NCBI GenBank assembly: GCA_022984795.1 | Contig: JALIHJ010000055.1 | Span: 114,978-178,977 of the forward strand | DNA from: Fabrea salina | Lineage: Eukaryota > Ciliophora > Heterotrichea > Heterotrichida > Fabreidae | DNA length: 64,000 nucleotides | Direction of reading: 5' to 3' | Shown here: positions 23,393 through 31,576 of the stretch, piece by piece | Layout: each line of letters starts with the position of its first letter | Numbering within the stretch: the first letter of the stretch is position 1 | Program-made: the position numbers and the translations under genes | The notes under the pieces: generated by a model | The model's input: the letters and a program-made list of their open reading frames with translations, nothing else | Told to the model about the DNA's origin: nothing | Databases searched by the model: none

Positions 23393-26300
23393 ATGTCTTG
23401 TGTATTGAGCTTACTATTGATCACAGCAACAGTGCTAGGAGAAGACTTCCAAAACAAGGACTTAGACGTCCTTCCTGCCGGAGAAGAGTCTTCGGAGCAG
23501 TACGAGTTCCAAGCAGAGGTAGCAAGCCTCATGGACATCATCATCAATTCCCTCTACGTGAACAAAAAGGTGTTTTTGAGGGAACTGATTTCGAATGCCT
23601 CCGACGCTATGGACAAGGTTAAGTACATGACCATTCTGAACCCTGATTTGAAGAAAGGCGAACTAGAAGTGAAAGTTTCTTTTGATTCTGATAAGAAAAC
23701 ATTGACGATCAGAGATTCGGGAATCGGGATGACTAAAGAGGACCTTGTGGAAAAGCTAGGCACAGTAGCTAAGTCAGGCACTACCCAGTTCCTAGAAATG
23801 ATGACTCAAGAAGGCAACGTCAACATGATTGGGCAGTTTGGCGTTGGGTTCTACAGTGCATTCTTGGCAGCCGAAAAAGTGACTGTGGCCAGTAAAAACG
23901 ACGACGACGACCAGCACGTGTGGATCAGCAGTGCAGGGCCTAACTTTGAGGTTTTCAAAGACCCCAGAGGCAACACTTTAGAAAGAGGCACAGAAGTAAC
24001 TCTTCACCTGAAAAAAGATGCAGAAGAGTTTTCGGAACAAGACACACTCAAAGACGTGATCAAGGAGTACTCAGAGTTCATAGACTACCCAATTTTTCTG
24101 TACATGCAAAAAGACGAGTGGTTCGAAAGACCTATGAACGACGAAGAACTTGAAGAAGAAAAAGAAAAACAAGAACGCAGGAAACAAGCTGAACGCGAAA
24201 GAAAAGAAAAAGAAGGAAAAGACCTTTCCGAAGAAGAACCTGAAGAGCAGCCTGAAGAAGAAGCTGAAGAAGAACCCAAAATGACGCGTGACAAACGCAA
24301 GGTTTGGTCCTGGGAAAAAATCAACGCCCAAAAAGCTATTTGGAACAACGAACCCAAAGACAACAAAATCAAAGACTACGTTAAGTTGTACCAAACTCTT
24401 AAAAGAGACGCTTCTGAGCCCCTCCACTTCATCCACACCAAAGGCGAAGGCGAAGTTGAGTTTAGAGCTATACTGTTCATTCCTGACGAAACTCCTTCAA
24501 ACTTGTTTGAAAACTACCACAACAAAGAAGCTGACCTCAGACTCTACGTCAGAAGAGTACTTATAGCAGGTGGACACAAAGACCTGCTTCCTAAGTACCT
24601 CAACTTTTTAAAAGGCATCATTCACTCAGACGACCTGCCTTTGAACGTTTCTAGAGAAACTCTCCAGCAACAAAGGATCTTTAAAATCATCAGCAACAAG
24701 CTTGTTAAAAAGGTCATTGAGACCCTCTTGAACTTAGCTGACGGAAAAGACGACTGGGCTGCTGACAAGCCTAACAAAGAAGACTTCGAAGACGAAAACG
24801 ACGACGAAGAAACCAAAAAGGAAAAAGACCAGGAGTATCAGATCTTGTTGAGGTGGAGCAGCCGCTCAGGTGACAGAAAGTACCAAGAGTTCTGGAAGCA
24901 CTACTCCAAAAACATCAAGTTAGGAGTCATTGAAGACGCTAGTAACAGAAACAAACTTAAGAAACTCCTTAGGTTCAACACTAACAAAAGCCCAGACACT
25001 CTGGTGTCTTTCGAAGACTACATTGAAAACATGCAAGAAGGCCAGGAGTACATTTACTACTTTGCAGGCGAACAAGTTAAGTCTATGAAAGAATCCCCAC
25101 TTATCCAGAAACTCGACCAAATGGGCTACGAAGTTATACTTCTAGACGATGCCATTGACGAGTACGTGTTCAGTCATATCAAAGAGTACGATAACTACAA
25201 CTTAAAGCACGTGGCCAGAGGAGAGCTTGACCTAGGACCTGTGTCTGAGTACGACGAACAAAAGGAAAAAAGCTTAAAAGAAATGTTCAAGCCCCTCACT
25301 GACTGGTGGAAACAAGTTTTAGGGAACGAAGTAGAAAGAGTCACTCTGAGCAGAAGGTTAGTGGAGGACCCTGTGGTCATCAGAGTAGCTGAAACTGGGT
25401 ACACAGCCAACATGTACAAGATTGCTAAGGCCCAAGCTTACGCTAACCAAAAAAACATTCCTCAGCACTACTTGCCCAAAAAGACTCTAGAAGTTAACCC
25501 AGGCCACCCCTCCATCAAAAAGATGCTAAAGATGCACGAACTCAACTCTGAAGACCCCCAACTGAATAACTACGCTTGGATGTACTACCAAACTGCTTTG
25601 ATAAACTCAGACTTCAACTTGATAGAGGATATTTCCTTCTCAGAAAGAGTTTACAACTTGATTCGCAAGAAACTAGACGTGTCGCCTTCAGAGCCGCTTA
25701 CAGAGCCTGAAGTCCAAATAGAAGAAGGCTACGAAGAGGACCTTGAAGACATTGACGAGTTCGAAAGCCTTGACGAGTTAGAGCCTACTAGTTTTGGAGC
25801 TTACGCTGTAAAAGCCAAAGAAGCAGAAACAGACTTCAAAAGCACTATTAACAACTACGCCAACGAAGTCATGCAAAGCATCTCTGAAAAGTACCAAAAA
25901 CTCATAGAGTATGCTACTGGAAAGCCTTCTGAAGCTTCAAAATGGTCTGAGTACAAAGAAACTGCTCAAAAGTCCTCAGAAGAAGTAACTGGCAAAGCCA
26001 AAGAAAAGTACGAAGAAATGAAAGACTCAGCCCAAGAAGCCAAATACAAGAGCCAAGAAAAGTATCAAGAAGTGAAGAACTCTGCAGAAAAGTCTTACGA
26101 AAGAATCAAGGAAGAACTAGACCAACTCAATGAAAGCGTCAAACAAAGAGCAAAAGAAACCTACGAAGCTCTGAAAACTCCTAACAACTACGAAACCGTT
26201 AAGAAACTATACCAAGAAGCTGAGAACCAACTTGCTGCAGCCAGTGAGTACCTAGAAAGAGCTAAGAACTCCAACTTAGAAAGCATCCAAAAAAAGGCTG

Positions 26301-26524
26301 AAGAGCTTTACCACTACTCAAAAGAAACCCTAGAAATGGCTGGAGACTACTTAAAAAGCACAGCACAAGACTACAAAGAAAGGGCTCAAGAAGCAAGGGC
26401 AAAAGGAACAGAACAACTCAACCAAAACCTAGAAACCACCAAAGAAGCCCTAAACCAAGTCACAGAAAAACTCCAAGAAACAGCCCAAAAAGCCCACGAA
26501 AAAGTGGTTGGAGAAGACCTTTAA
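23393..26524 (+). CDS. HSP90B1: ER HSP90 (GRP94/endoplasmin) with a 240-residue LEA-like C-terminal extension
   Basis: This 1043-residue protein has a signal peptide (about 1-16), then the GHKL ATPase domain: LRELISNASDAMDK, IRDSGIGMTKEDL, GTVAKSGT, GQFGVGFYSAFL. A Glu/Lys linker follows (about 240-300), the middle domain with SRETLQQQRI, and the dimerisation domain to about residue 780. After an acidic hinge (about 780-800), where GRP94 would normally end in KDEL, the frame continues for about 240 residues. These are Lys/Glu/Ala/Tyr-rich amphipathic helices (KAKEKYEEMKDSAQEAKYKS and similar), as in LEA or apolipoprotein-like coils. The protein ends VGEDL, not KDEL. The ER chaperone body is certain; the tail function is unknown. 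Confidence 0.92.
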   Translation: MSCVLSLLLITATVLGEDFQNKDLDVLPAGEESSEQYEFQAEVASLMDIIINSLYVNKKVFLRELISNASDAMDKVKYMTILNPDLKKGELEVKVSFDSDKKTLTIRDSGIGMTKEDLVEKLGTVAKSGTTQFLEMMTQEGNVNMIGQFGVGFYSAFLAAEKVTVASKNDDDDQHVWISSAGPNFEVFKDPRGNTLERGTEVTLHLKKDAEEFSEQDTLKDVIKEYSEFIDYPIFLYMQKDEWFERPMNDEELEEEKEKQERRKQAERERKEKEGKDLSEEEPEEQPEEEAEEEPKMTRDKRKVWSWEKINAQKAIWNNEPKDNKIKDYVKLYQTLKRDASEPLHFIHTKGEGEVEFRAILFIPDETPSNLFENYHNKEADLRLYVRRVLIAGGHKDLLPKYLNFLKGIIHSDDLPLNVSRETLQQQRIFKIISNKLVKKVIETLLNLADGKDDWAADKPNKEDFEDENDDEETKKEKDQEYQILLRWSSRSGDRKYQEFWKHYSKNIKLGVIEDASNRNKLKKLLRFNTNKSPDTLVSFEDYIENMQEGQEYIYYFAGEQVKSMKESPLIQKLDQMGYEVILLDDAIDEYVFSHIKEYDNYNLKHVARGELDLGPVSEYDEQKEKSLKEMFKPLTDWWKQVLGNEVERVTLSRRLVEDPVVIRVAETGYTANMYKIAKAQAYANQKNIPQHYLPKKTLEVNPGHPSIKKMLKMHELNSEDPQLNNYAWMYYQTALINSDFNLIEDISFSERVYNLIRKKLDVSPSEPLTEPEVQIEEGYEEDLEDIDEFESLDELEPTSFGAYAVKAKEAETDFKSTINNYANEVMQSISEKYQKLIEYATGKPSEASKWSEYKETAQKSSEEVTGKAKEKYEEMKDSAQEAKYKSQEKYQEVKNSAEKSYERIKEELDQLNESVKQRAKETYEALKTPNNYETVKKLYQEAENQLAAASEYLERAKNSNLESIQKKAEELYHYSKETLEMAGDYLKSTAQDYKERAQEARAKGTEQLNQNLETTKEALNQVTEKLQETAQKAHEKVVGEDL

Positions 26525-26564
26525 ATAACTAAGAAATGTTGTTAAATATGATACAAATTTAAGA

Positions 26565-27395
26565 ATGCACTCTAAAGATTCCGGAGCCCCAGAAACTAAC
26601 CTGTCCAAATCCCTCTACCCAGCAAAAAGCACAGGGCACTCACTCGACTTAAGAGAAGAAAAGTTAAAGTTCAAATCAGAGAACGAACTCCAAGAACTGC
26701 TCACGAAAAAAGCCCTTTCAGAACAAAAAAGGGGCCCTAAAACAGAGGAAGTCCAAGAAATCCAAGAACTCGAAAAAATCAAACTCTGCTTAGACGAAGA
26801 AACAGAAAGAATAGCTAAACAGCAAAGAAAAATGAAAAAGTTCTTGCTGGAGCTCCAAAAAGACAAAGGAGCTATAGAAGAAGAAAAACGCAAACTCAAA
26901 AAAATCAAAGCCCACATTTCAGCGAGAGAAAAAGCTGTTCTGGAAGAAAAATCCGCAGTCACCCAAGAACGCAAAAATATCGAAGAAGAAAACCAAAAAC
27001 TCGAAGCACTGAGGTCAGAACTTAACCAGGAATACGCTCTCTTGAAGAAGCAAAAATACTACTCAAGAACTTTTAGTTCGCTTCTCGCCAAAACACAAGA
27101 CAAGGTTTTTTCAGACAAGTTCAACTTGAATAAACAGAAAAGACAACTACAACACAAGATCCCCCAGGAAAACGCCAAACCTCCTACGCCTGTAGTTTCT
27201 AAGATCCCGAAAAAAACCCTCCACACACACTCTACGTCCCGCGTTTTGAAAAGTTACCAAAATCCAGTACACAACCCTAAGATGAGTTTAAAGCACAGTT
27301 TCATTTGTTTAAGCGGAAGCATCCAACCTGTAGAGGCTGGTCTTGAGACTCCTCCGCACCCTGATGATAGTTCTTTACCTAATATTAATTTTTAG
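26565..27395 (+). CDS. Coiled-coil protein, 276 residues
   Basis: Residues about 30-180 form a Glu/Lys/Gln-rich coiled coil (for example LEKIKLCLDEETERIAKQQR and EEENQKLEALRSEL). The C-terminal 90 residues are basic and Pro/Thr-rich. No known domain. Starts with ATG after an A/T-rich spacer of 40 nt and ends 13 nt before the next start. Likely a structural, possibly cytoskeletal, protein; no specific family identified. Confidence 0.65.
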   Translation: MHSKDSGAPETNLSKSLYPAKSTGHSLDLREEKLKFKSENELQELLTKKALSEQKRGPKTEEVQEIQELEKIKLCLDEETERIAKQQRKMKKFLLELQKDKGAIEEEKRKLKKIKAHISAREKAVLEEKSAVTQERKNIEEENQKLEALRSELNQEYALLKKQKYYSRTFSSLLAKTQDKVFSDKFNLNKQKRQLQHKIPQENAKPPTPVVSKIPKKTLHTHSTSRVLKSYQNPVHNPKMSLKHSFICLSGSIQPVEAGLETPPHPDDSSLPNINF

Positions 27396-27408
27396 GTTGT
27401 CATAATAA

Positions 27409-29469
27409 ATGGACTTTGAGAGTTACGCACTTCTTATTTTGGCTACTGAACAGTTCTTAAAAAGCGAGTTTGCCTCTTTTGGGAGCTTTGCAGTTGAGTT
27501 TAAAAAACACTACCCTAACTTCCGGTTCAGCAAACTTAAAGTTGACTTGGTTTCAAAGGAATTCGTTGTGTTCAAGAAAGACTCTAAAGTTTATTTGGTT
27601 GTGCTGGGCAGTTTAAGGACTCAAGGACTCCAGCTTTTTATCAATGATATCCATTCAGAGTCTTTTGGGCTACTGAAAGTCTTAGAGCCTTACCTTTCTT
27701 GTAGTGTAAAAGCAATAGGTTATTCTACTGGAGCTTGCATTGCTGCTGCACTTGCTGATCTGTTCAAAGACATAAAAGCTTACTGCTTCAACCCTGTAGG
27801 TTTGGGACTCAGGTGCGAAAGAACCTTTGAAAACTTAAACCAGTTTAAAGTGAGCGCACAAAACCCCAGAGTAAAAGTCTTCAAAGTAGAAGGTGACAGT
27901 TTGTCCAAAGAGTACTTAAACCCTAGTCTAGGCACAGAGGACCTTTTGGTTCCCTGGAACACCCACCTTCATCCTCACAGCTTGCTGAACTTTATAAAGC
28001 AGCCAGTTAGTACTTTTAAAATTAAGTCTAGTTATTTCCCTACAATCAACTCAATAACTTTCGACCCCCAAAAAGGGTTGCTGCTTGTAGACACTGAAAC
28101 TCTTTCAGACATCTACATGGAGGGAGAAATAGCTTCAGTACTTTATAGTGCTTTTGAGTCCCCTGAAGAACTCTACTTCACTTTAGTGCCTTCTGACAAA
28201 ACCAACCCTTCAGGGCCCTACATGCGGAAGATGGTTTTTCCTGAGTTCTTGAAAGGAACCAGTCTGGAAAACGCACTCTTTGAAGCAGACTGGAAACTGA
28301 AGCAACTAGACCATGGAATGTGGTTTGACGACCTAACCGAGCAAGAGTCCTTAATTAGCCAAGACATTCCTTGGTTTAAGTCTGGATTTGAGTTTTACGA
28401 AGAAGCAGACCAAAAAAATAGGTTTATAAGGCTTTGGTTTTCGCAAGACACAGTTGACTTAGACTACTTCTACAATGAGTCTGGAGTGATTGTTGTGCCT
28501 AAAAGTGTTAAAATAAAAGTAGAAGCAAGGACTTGTCAAAGGGATTCCACCAGTGAGTACGGACTAGTAGACACTTCTGAAAGTTACTGTGAAAACAAGT
28601 TTGCTTCTTATGTAACTGAGAACTTCGATAGACTTGCAGAAGTCATGCCTGAGTTACAAAAACTCAAGCAAATTGCAGTTCTGGCAGCTGTAGCTAAGTG
28701 GATCAGAGACAACTTAAAAGTTCCTAAAGAAATGCTTAACTTAGAAGCTCTTAAAAACAAGATTCCAAAGGTAAATGACTTTTACGAAGAGTCCAAAGTT
28801 CCAAAACTCACCAGAAAAAAAACTTTTGTAAGGGAAAACTACCAAGTTGTGTTGTCGGTGTCAGGCGGAGTTTCACTAGACACCTCTAATACTAGAACTA
28901 ACTACAACCAAAGTCTTTTTCAAACCCTAACTAGAAAGTCAGAGCTCCTTTCAGGGTTTTTATTGTCCCACCTGGACTATATAAGCTCCTTGCAAACTCC
29001 TAAACTCCAACAAACCCAAGAAGGAGTTCACTGGCTAGTAAGGATTTACGACCCACAGATGTGCTCCGAACCTACTTGCAATGAGTTAGTATTGTTTGAG
29101 GCCACTGACTTAACCACCGATCCCTTGCATGTTCACAGAGCTATAAGTCTTTACTCAGCAAACTCAGAACTCTACTGCAGAGCCCACCACCCTTTTAGGT
29201 GCTTTAGTAGCAGGTGCAGGCACTCAGGTGTTATACTTGAAAACCAAAGCTACTGCTTAGTCAAAAACAACAAGTTTCATGACGATTGTGTTGTCTGTGC
29301 TCAGTGCGGTATACCCATTTCCAAAAGTTACGTGTTTCTGGACCAAATCTACCACTCAAAGTGCTTAGAAAAACTTACCGAAGAGTCTAAAACTGTTGAA
29401 CCCACTAAGCCCAACAATAAAATCTACCAAAAAAATTCAAAACCTAAAAAACCAATTCCACCGTTTTAA
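27409..29469 (+). CDS. Lipase-like fold protein with C-terminal LIM-type zinc segment
   Basis: In this 686-residue protein, residues about 20-210 look like a class 3 lipase/alpha-beta hydrolase: strands VYLVVLGSLRT and an elbow GYSTGAC with Ser in the nucleophile position, followed by a helix and an AYCFNPVGLG strand. The central 350 residues are unrecognised, with repeated beta-type stretches. The C-terminus has CRAHHPFRCFSSRC, then HDDCVVCAQC (H-x2-C-x2-C-x2-C) and YHSKC, which fits the second half of a LIM domain with a less regular first finger. Lipase plus LIM is unusual. Catalytic Asp/His are not assigned, so activity is uncertain. The start is in the AATAAATGG context. Confidence 0.6.
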   Translation: MDFESYALLILATEQFLKSEFASFGSFAVEFKKHYPNFRFSKLKVDLVSKEFVVFKKDSKVYLVVLGSLRTQGLQLFINDIHSESFGLLKVLEPYLSCSVKAIGYSTGACIAAALADLFKDIKAYCFNPVGLGLRCERTFENLNQFKVSAQNPRVKVFKVEGDSLSKEYLNPSLGTEDLLVPWNTHLHPHSLLNFIKQPVSTFKIKSSYFPTINSITFDPQKGLLLVDTETLSDIYMEGEIASVLYSAFESPEELYFTLVPSDKTNPSGPYMRKMVFPEFLKGTSLENALFEADWKLKQLDHGMWFDDLTEQESLISQDIPWFKSGFEFYEEADQKNRFIRLWFSQDTVDLDYFYNESGVIVVPKSVKIKVEARTCQRDSTSEYGLVDTSESYCENKFASYVTENFDRLAEVMPELQKLKQIAVLAAVAKWIRDNLKVPKEMLNLEALKNKIPKVNDFYEESKVPKLTRKKTFVRENYQVVLSVSGGVSLDTSNTRTNYNQSLFQTLTRKSELLSGFLLSHLDYISSLQTPKLQQTQEGVHWLVRIYDPQMCSEPTCNELVLFEATDLTTDPLHVHRAISLYSANSELYCRAHHPFRCFSSRCRHSGVILENQSYCLVKNNKFHDDCVVCAQCGIPISKSYVFLDQIYHSKCLEKLTEESKTVEPTKPNNKIYQKNSKPKKPIPPF

Positions 29470-29556
29470 GTAGCTGCTGAATTTCAGGAAAAAACTCCAA
29501 ATCAAAAGGCCAATACCCTAAGTAACTAATTTCAGTAACCAATTAAAATAAACAAT

Positions 29557-30915
29557 ATGCAAAGATATACACCCAACCGAGTGTCCCCGCGTAACTCAAG
29601 TTCAAGGAGCCTGAAGAACCCTAAGTATTTTTCTTCGTTAACTCAAACTGAAAAGAAGCTTACGAAACCAAGTGCCAAGCCAGAAAGCGAACCCCATTCC
29701 TACTACTCCCCTACGCCGTCAAATTCTTCCCTCTCTTTCAAAAAAGGTCAAAAAACTCCGAGGACTCCTGGCACTACTCTCAACCGCACAAACCAAACTC
29801 CTAGATCAAGTATGCGGCACTCTGAAGGAAGTCCTAGGACTGTCTTTACTTTCAACTCTTCACTCAAATCTTCAAAAGTTGGGCTTTCATCCAAGAACCC
29901 ACTACTAAGTTCTTCAGGATCCTCCTCACCCAAAGTGTTTGCTCGGTCAACTAAACAAAACTCCCTGACCTCTTCTAGGTCCTCCGCTGCTTTATTCGAC
30001 AAAACACGAAGCAACAACTACTCAAGAATGAGTGCCGACAAGAAAAACGACTCCAAACGCAAGCTTGAAAGAAGTCGTTCTGAAAAGTCTTCTTTGGGCA
30101 ACTTAATAACTCAAGTCAAAAAAAACGAAAGCAACGGAACAAACCAGGACCAAGCTAAAGCAAAGGGCGAAGTGATCTACAGAGAACACCTTTTCCAAAC
30201 TTTCCAAGCACTCAAGTTCGTGAGGAACTTGCCTCAGGTAGACCCCCTGCAGTTAAGGTCCAAAAGAGTCAACCTTCCTAAACGTCCTGGATACGAAAAG
30301 AAAAAAACCATGGTTTTTGACCTCGATGAAACACTTGTGCACTGCTGTGAAGATATCGAAAGCTCCAAACCAGACGTTGTGCTTCCAATAGTGTTTCCTA
30401 CCGGAGAAGTTATTAACGCCGGAGTCAACATCAGGCCTTACGTATACGAAGTGCTTAAAGAAGCTAACAAAGACTTTGAAGTCATAGTTTTCACAGCTTC
30501 GCACCAATGCTATGCTGACGTAGTATTGAACTACTTAGATCCCACCGGAGAGTTGATTCACCACCGACTTTACAGAGACAACTGCGTAGTGACTGCTGGA
30601 GTTTACATTAAAGACTTGAGGATTTTTAATAACAGAAGAATTCAGGACATCGTGATAGTTGACAACGCAGCGTACAGTTTCGGGTACCAGATAGACAACG
30701 GGATTCCTATAATATCTTGGCACGACGACAGGTATGACAAAGAGTTATATAACCTCATAGATTACATTAAAGTTCTAGCGAGGGCTGCTGACATTCGAGA
30801 AATCAACAGGCAAACCTTCCGCCTGCGTAGCTTCTACGAAGACTACATTAAGCAGTTCATGGGTTCCCCTAACTCATCGCAAGCTCCTAACTCTCCCAAA
30901 CCTAAAATAACCTAA
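29557..30915 (+). CDS. SCP/FCP-type HAD phosphatase (CTD phosphatase-like)
   Basis: This 452-residue protein has a first half (1-210) that is disordered, Ser/Lys/Pro-rich and probably regulatory. The second half is an NIF/FCP1-like catalytic domain: FDLDETLVH (about 252-260) with the DxDxT nucleophile motif, VNIRPYVYEVL, VIVFTASHQCYADVVLNYLD, a conserved LYRDNC, and the DIVIVDNAAYSFGYQIDNGI loop with the second Asp. These match CTDSP/Dullard-like enzymes that dephosphorylate Ser or Thr (for example the RNA polymerase II tail or lipin). No BRCT domain is present, so FCP1 itself is unlikely. The gene is flanked by unrelated genes. Confidence 0.9.
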   Translation: MQRYTPNRVSPRNSSSRSLKNPKYFSSLTQTEKKLTKPSAKPESEPHSYYSPTPSNSSLSFKKGQKTPRTPGTTLNRTNQTPRSSMRHSEGSPRTVFTFNSSLKSSKVGLSSKNPLLSSSGSSSPKVFARSTKQNSLTSSRSSAALFDKTRSNNYSRMSADKKNDSKRKLERSRSEKSSLGNLITQVKKNESNGTNQDQAKAKGEVIYREHLFQTFQALKFVRNLPQVDPLQLRSKRVNLPKRPGYEKKKTMVFDLDETLVHCCEDIESSKPDVVLPIVFPTGEVINAGVNIRPYVYEVLKEANKDFEVIVFTASHQCYADVVLNYLDPTGELIHHRLYRDNCVVTAGVYIKDLRIFNNRRIQDIVIVDNAAYSFGYQIDNGIPIISWHDDRYDKELYNLIDYIKVLARAADIREINRQTFRLRSFYEDYIKQFMGSPNSSQAPNSPKPKIT

Positions 30916-30956
30916 CTCATGTCCTATAGCCTTCCTATATATTAAATAGGGTCCAC

Positions 30957-31544
30957 ATGTCCAACCTCAGCGACAAAATAAACAAAAAAGAAGCACAACC
31001 AACAGACTTCGAGTACCAAGTAGCCCAAGCACTCAAAGAAATCGAGGCAGCTAGCGACCTTAAATCCCAAATGAAGGATGTAAAAATCACAGGGGCAACA
31101 GAGCACGAGGAAACTTTCAAGGGCCAAAAAGTCTCTGCCGTGATTATTTGGCTTGACTACAAGTCCATGGCTGCTGTCAAAAGCATCCACGCCAGACTTC
31201 AAAGCGAGTTGGAAAAGCGATTCCGCAGATCTGTGGCTCTCGTGTTCCGCAGAACCATCATTCCCAAGTACTCCAAAATCAAAGGCCAGCAAAAGCGCCC
31301 CAACTCAAGAACCCTCACAGTTGTTCACGAGGAGATCATGAAGGACCTTCTTTTCCCCCACAACTTTTTGGGCAAAAGACTGAGACTCAAAACCAACGGA
31401 AAACGCGTCATTAGGTACATCTTGGACCCTAACGACAAAGACGCTCTGCAGGACAAAGTTACCACCCTCACTGCCGTTTACAAGAAACTCACAGGCAAAG
31501 ACGTTGTGTTTGAGTTTCCTTTGAGCAGAGAATTCCCAGTTTAA
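30957..31544 (+). CDS. RPS7: 40S ribosomal protein eS7
   Basis: This 195-residue protein is colinear with eukaryotic eS7: an acidic N-terminus, the helix EYQVAQALKEIEAAS, the strand AVIIWLDYKSM, LEKRFRRSVALVFRRTIIP, the basic NGKRVIRYILDP, and the C-terminal KLTGKDVVFEFP. It binds rRNA of the small subunit and helps in pre-40S maturation. An additional ATG at 30919 opens an 8-codon frame that ends at a TAA before the RPS7 ATG and could be a uORF, if the leader is that long. Neighbouring starts are 30-40 nt away. Confidence 0.96.
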   Translation: MSNLSDKINKKEAQPTDFEYQVAQALKEIEAASDLKSQMKDVKITGATEHEETFKGQKVSAVIIWLDYKSMAAVKSIHARLQSELEKRFRRSVALVFRRTIIPKYSKIKGQQKRPNSRTLTVVHEEIMKDLLFPHNFLGKRLRLKTNGKRVIRYILDPNDKDALQDKVTTLTAVYKKLTGKDVVFEFPLSREFPV

Positions 31545-31576
31545 TCTAAACTAGTTCCTTAGTAATCTCGAAATAA

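Noticed and set aside
24085-24436. Minus-strand frames across the HSP90 acidic linker
   Set aside because: Phe/Ser-only shadows of GAA/AAA-rich codons.
29470-29556. A 14-nt GTAACTAATTTCAG string after the lipase-LIM gene as an intron
   Set aside because: Length is 14 and it lies beyond the stop; no downstream frame continues the protein.
30919-30945. ATG at 30919 as RPS7 start
   Set aside because: It runs into TAA after eight codons; at most a uORF.
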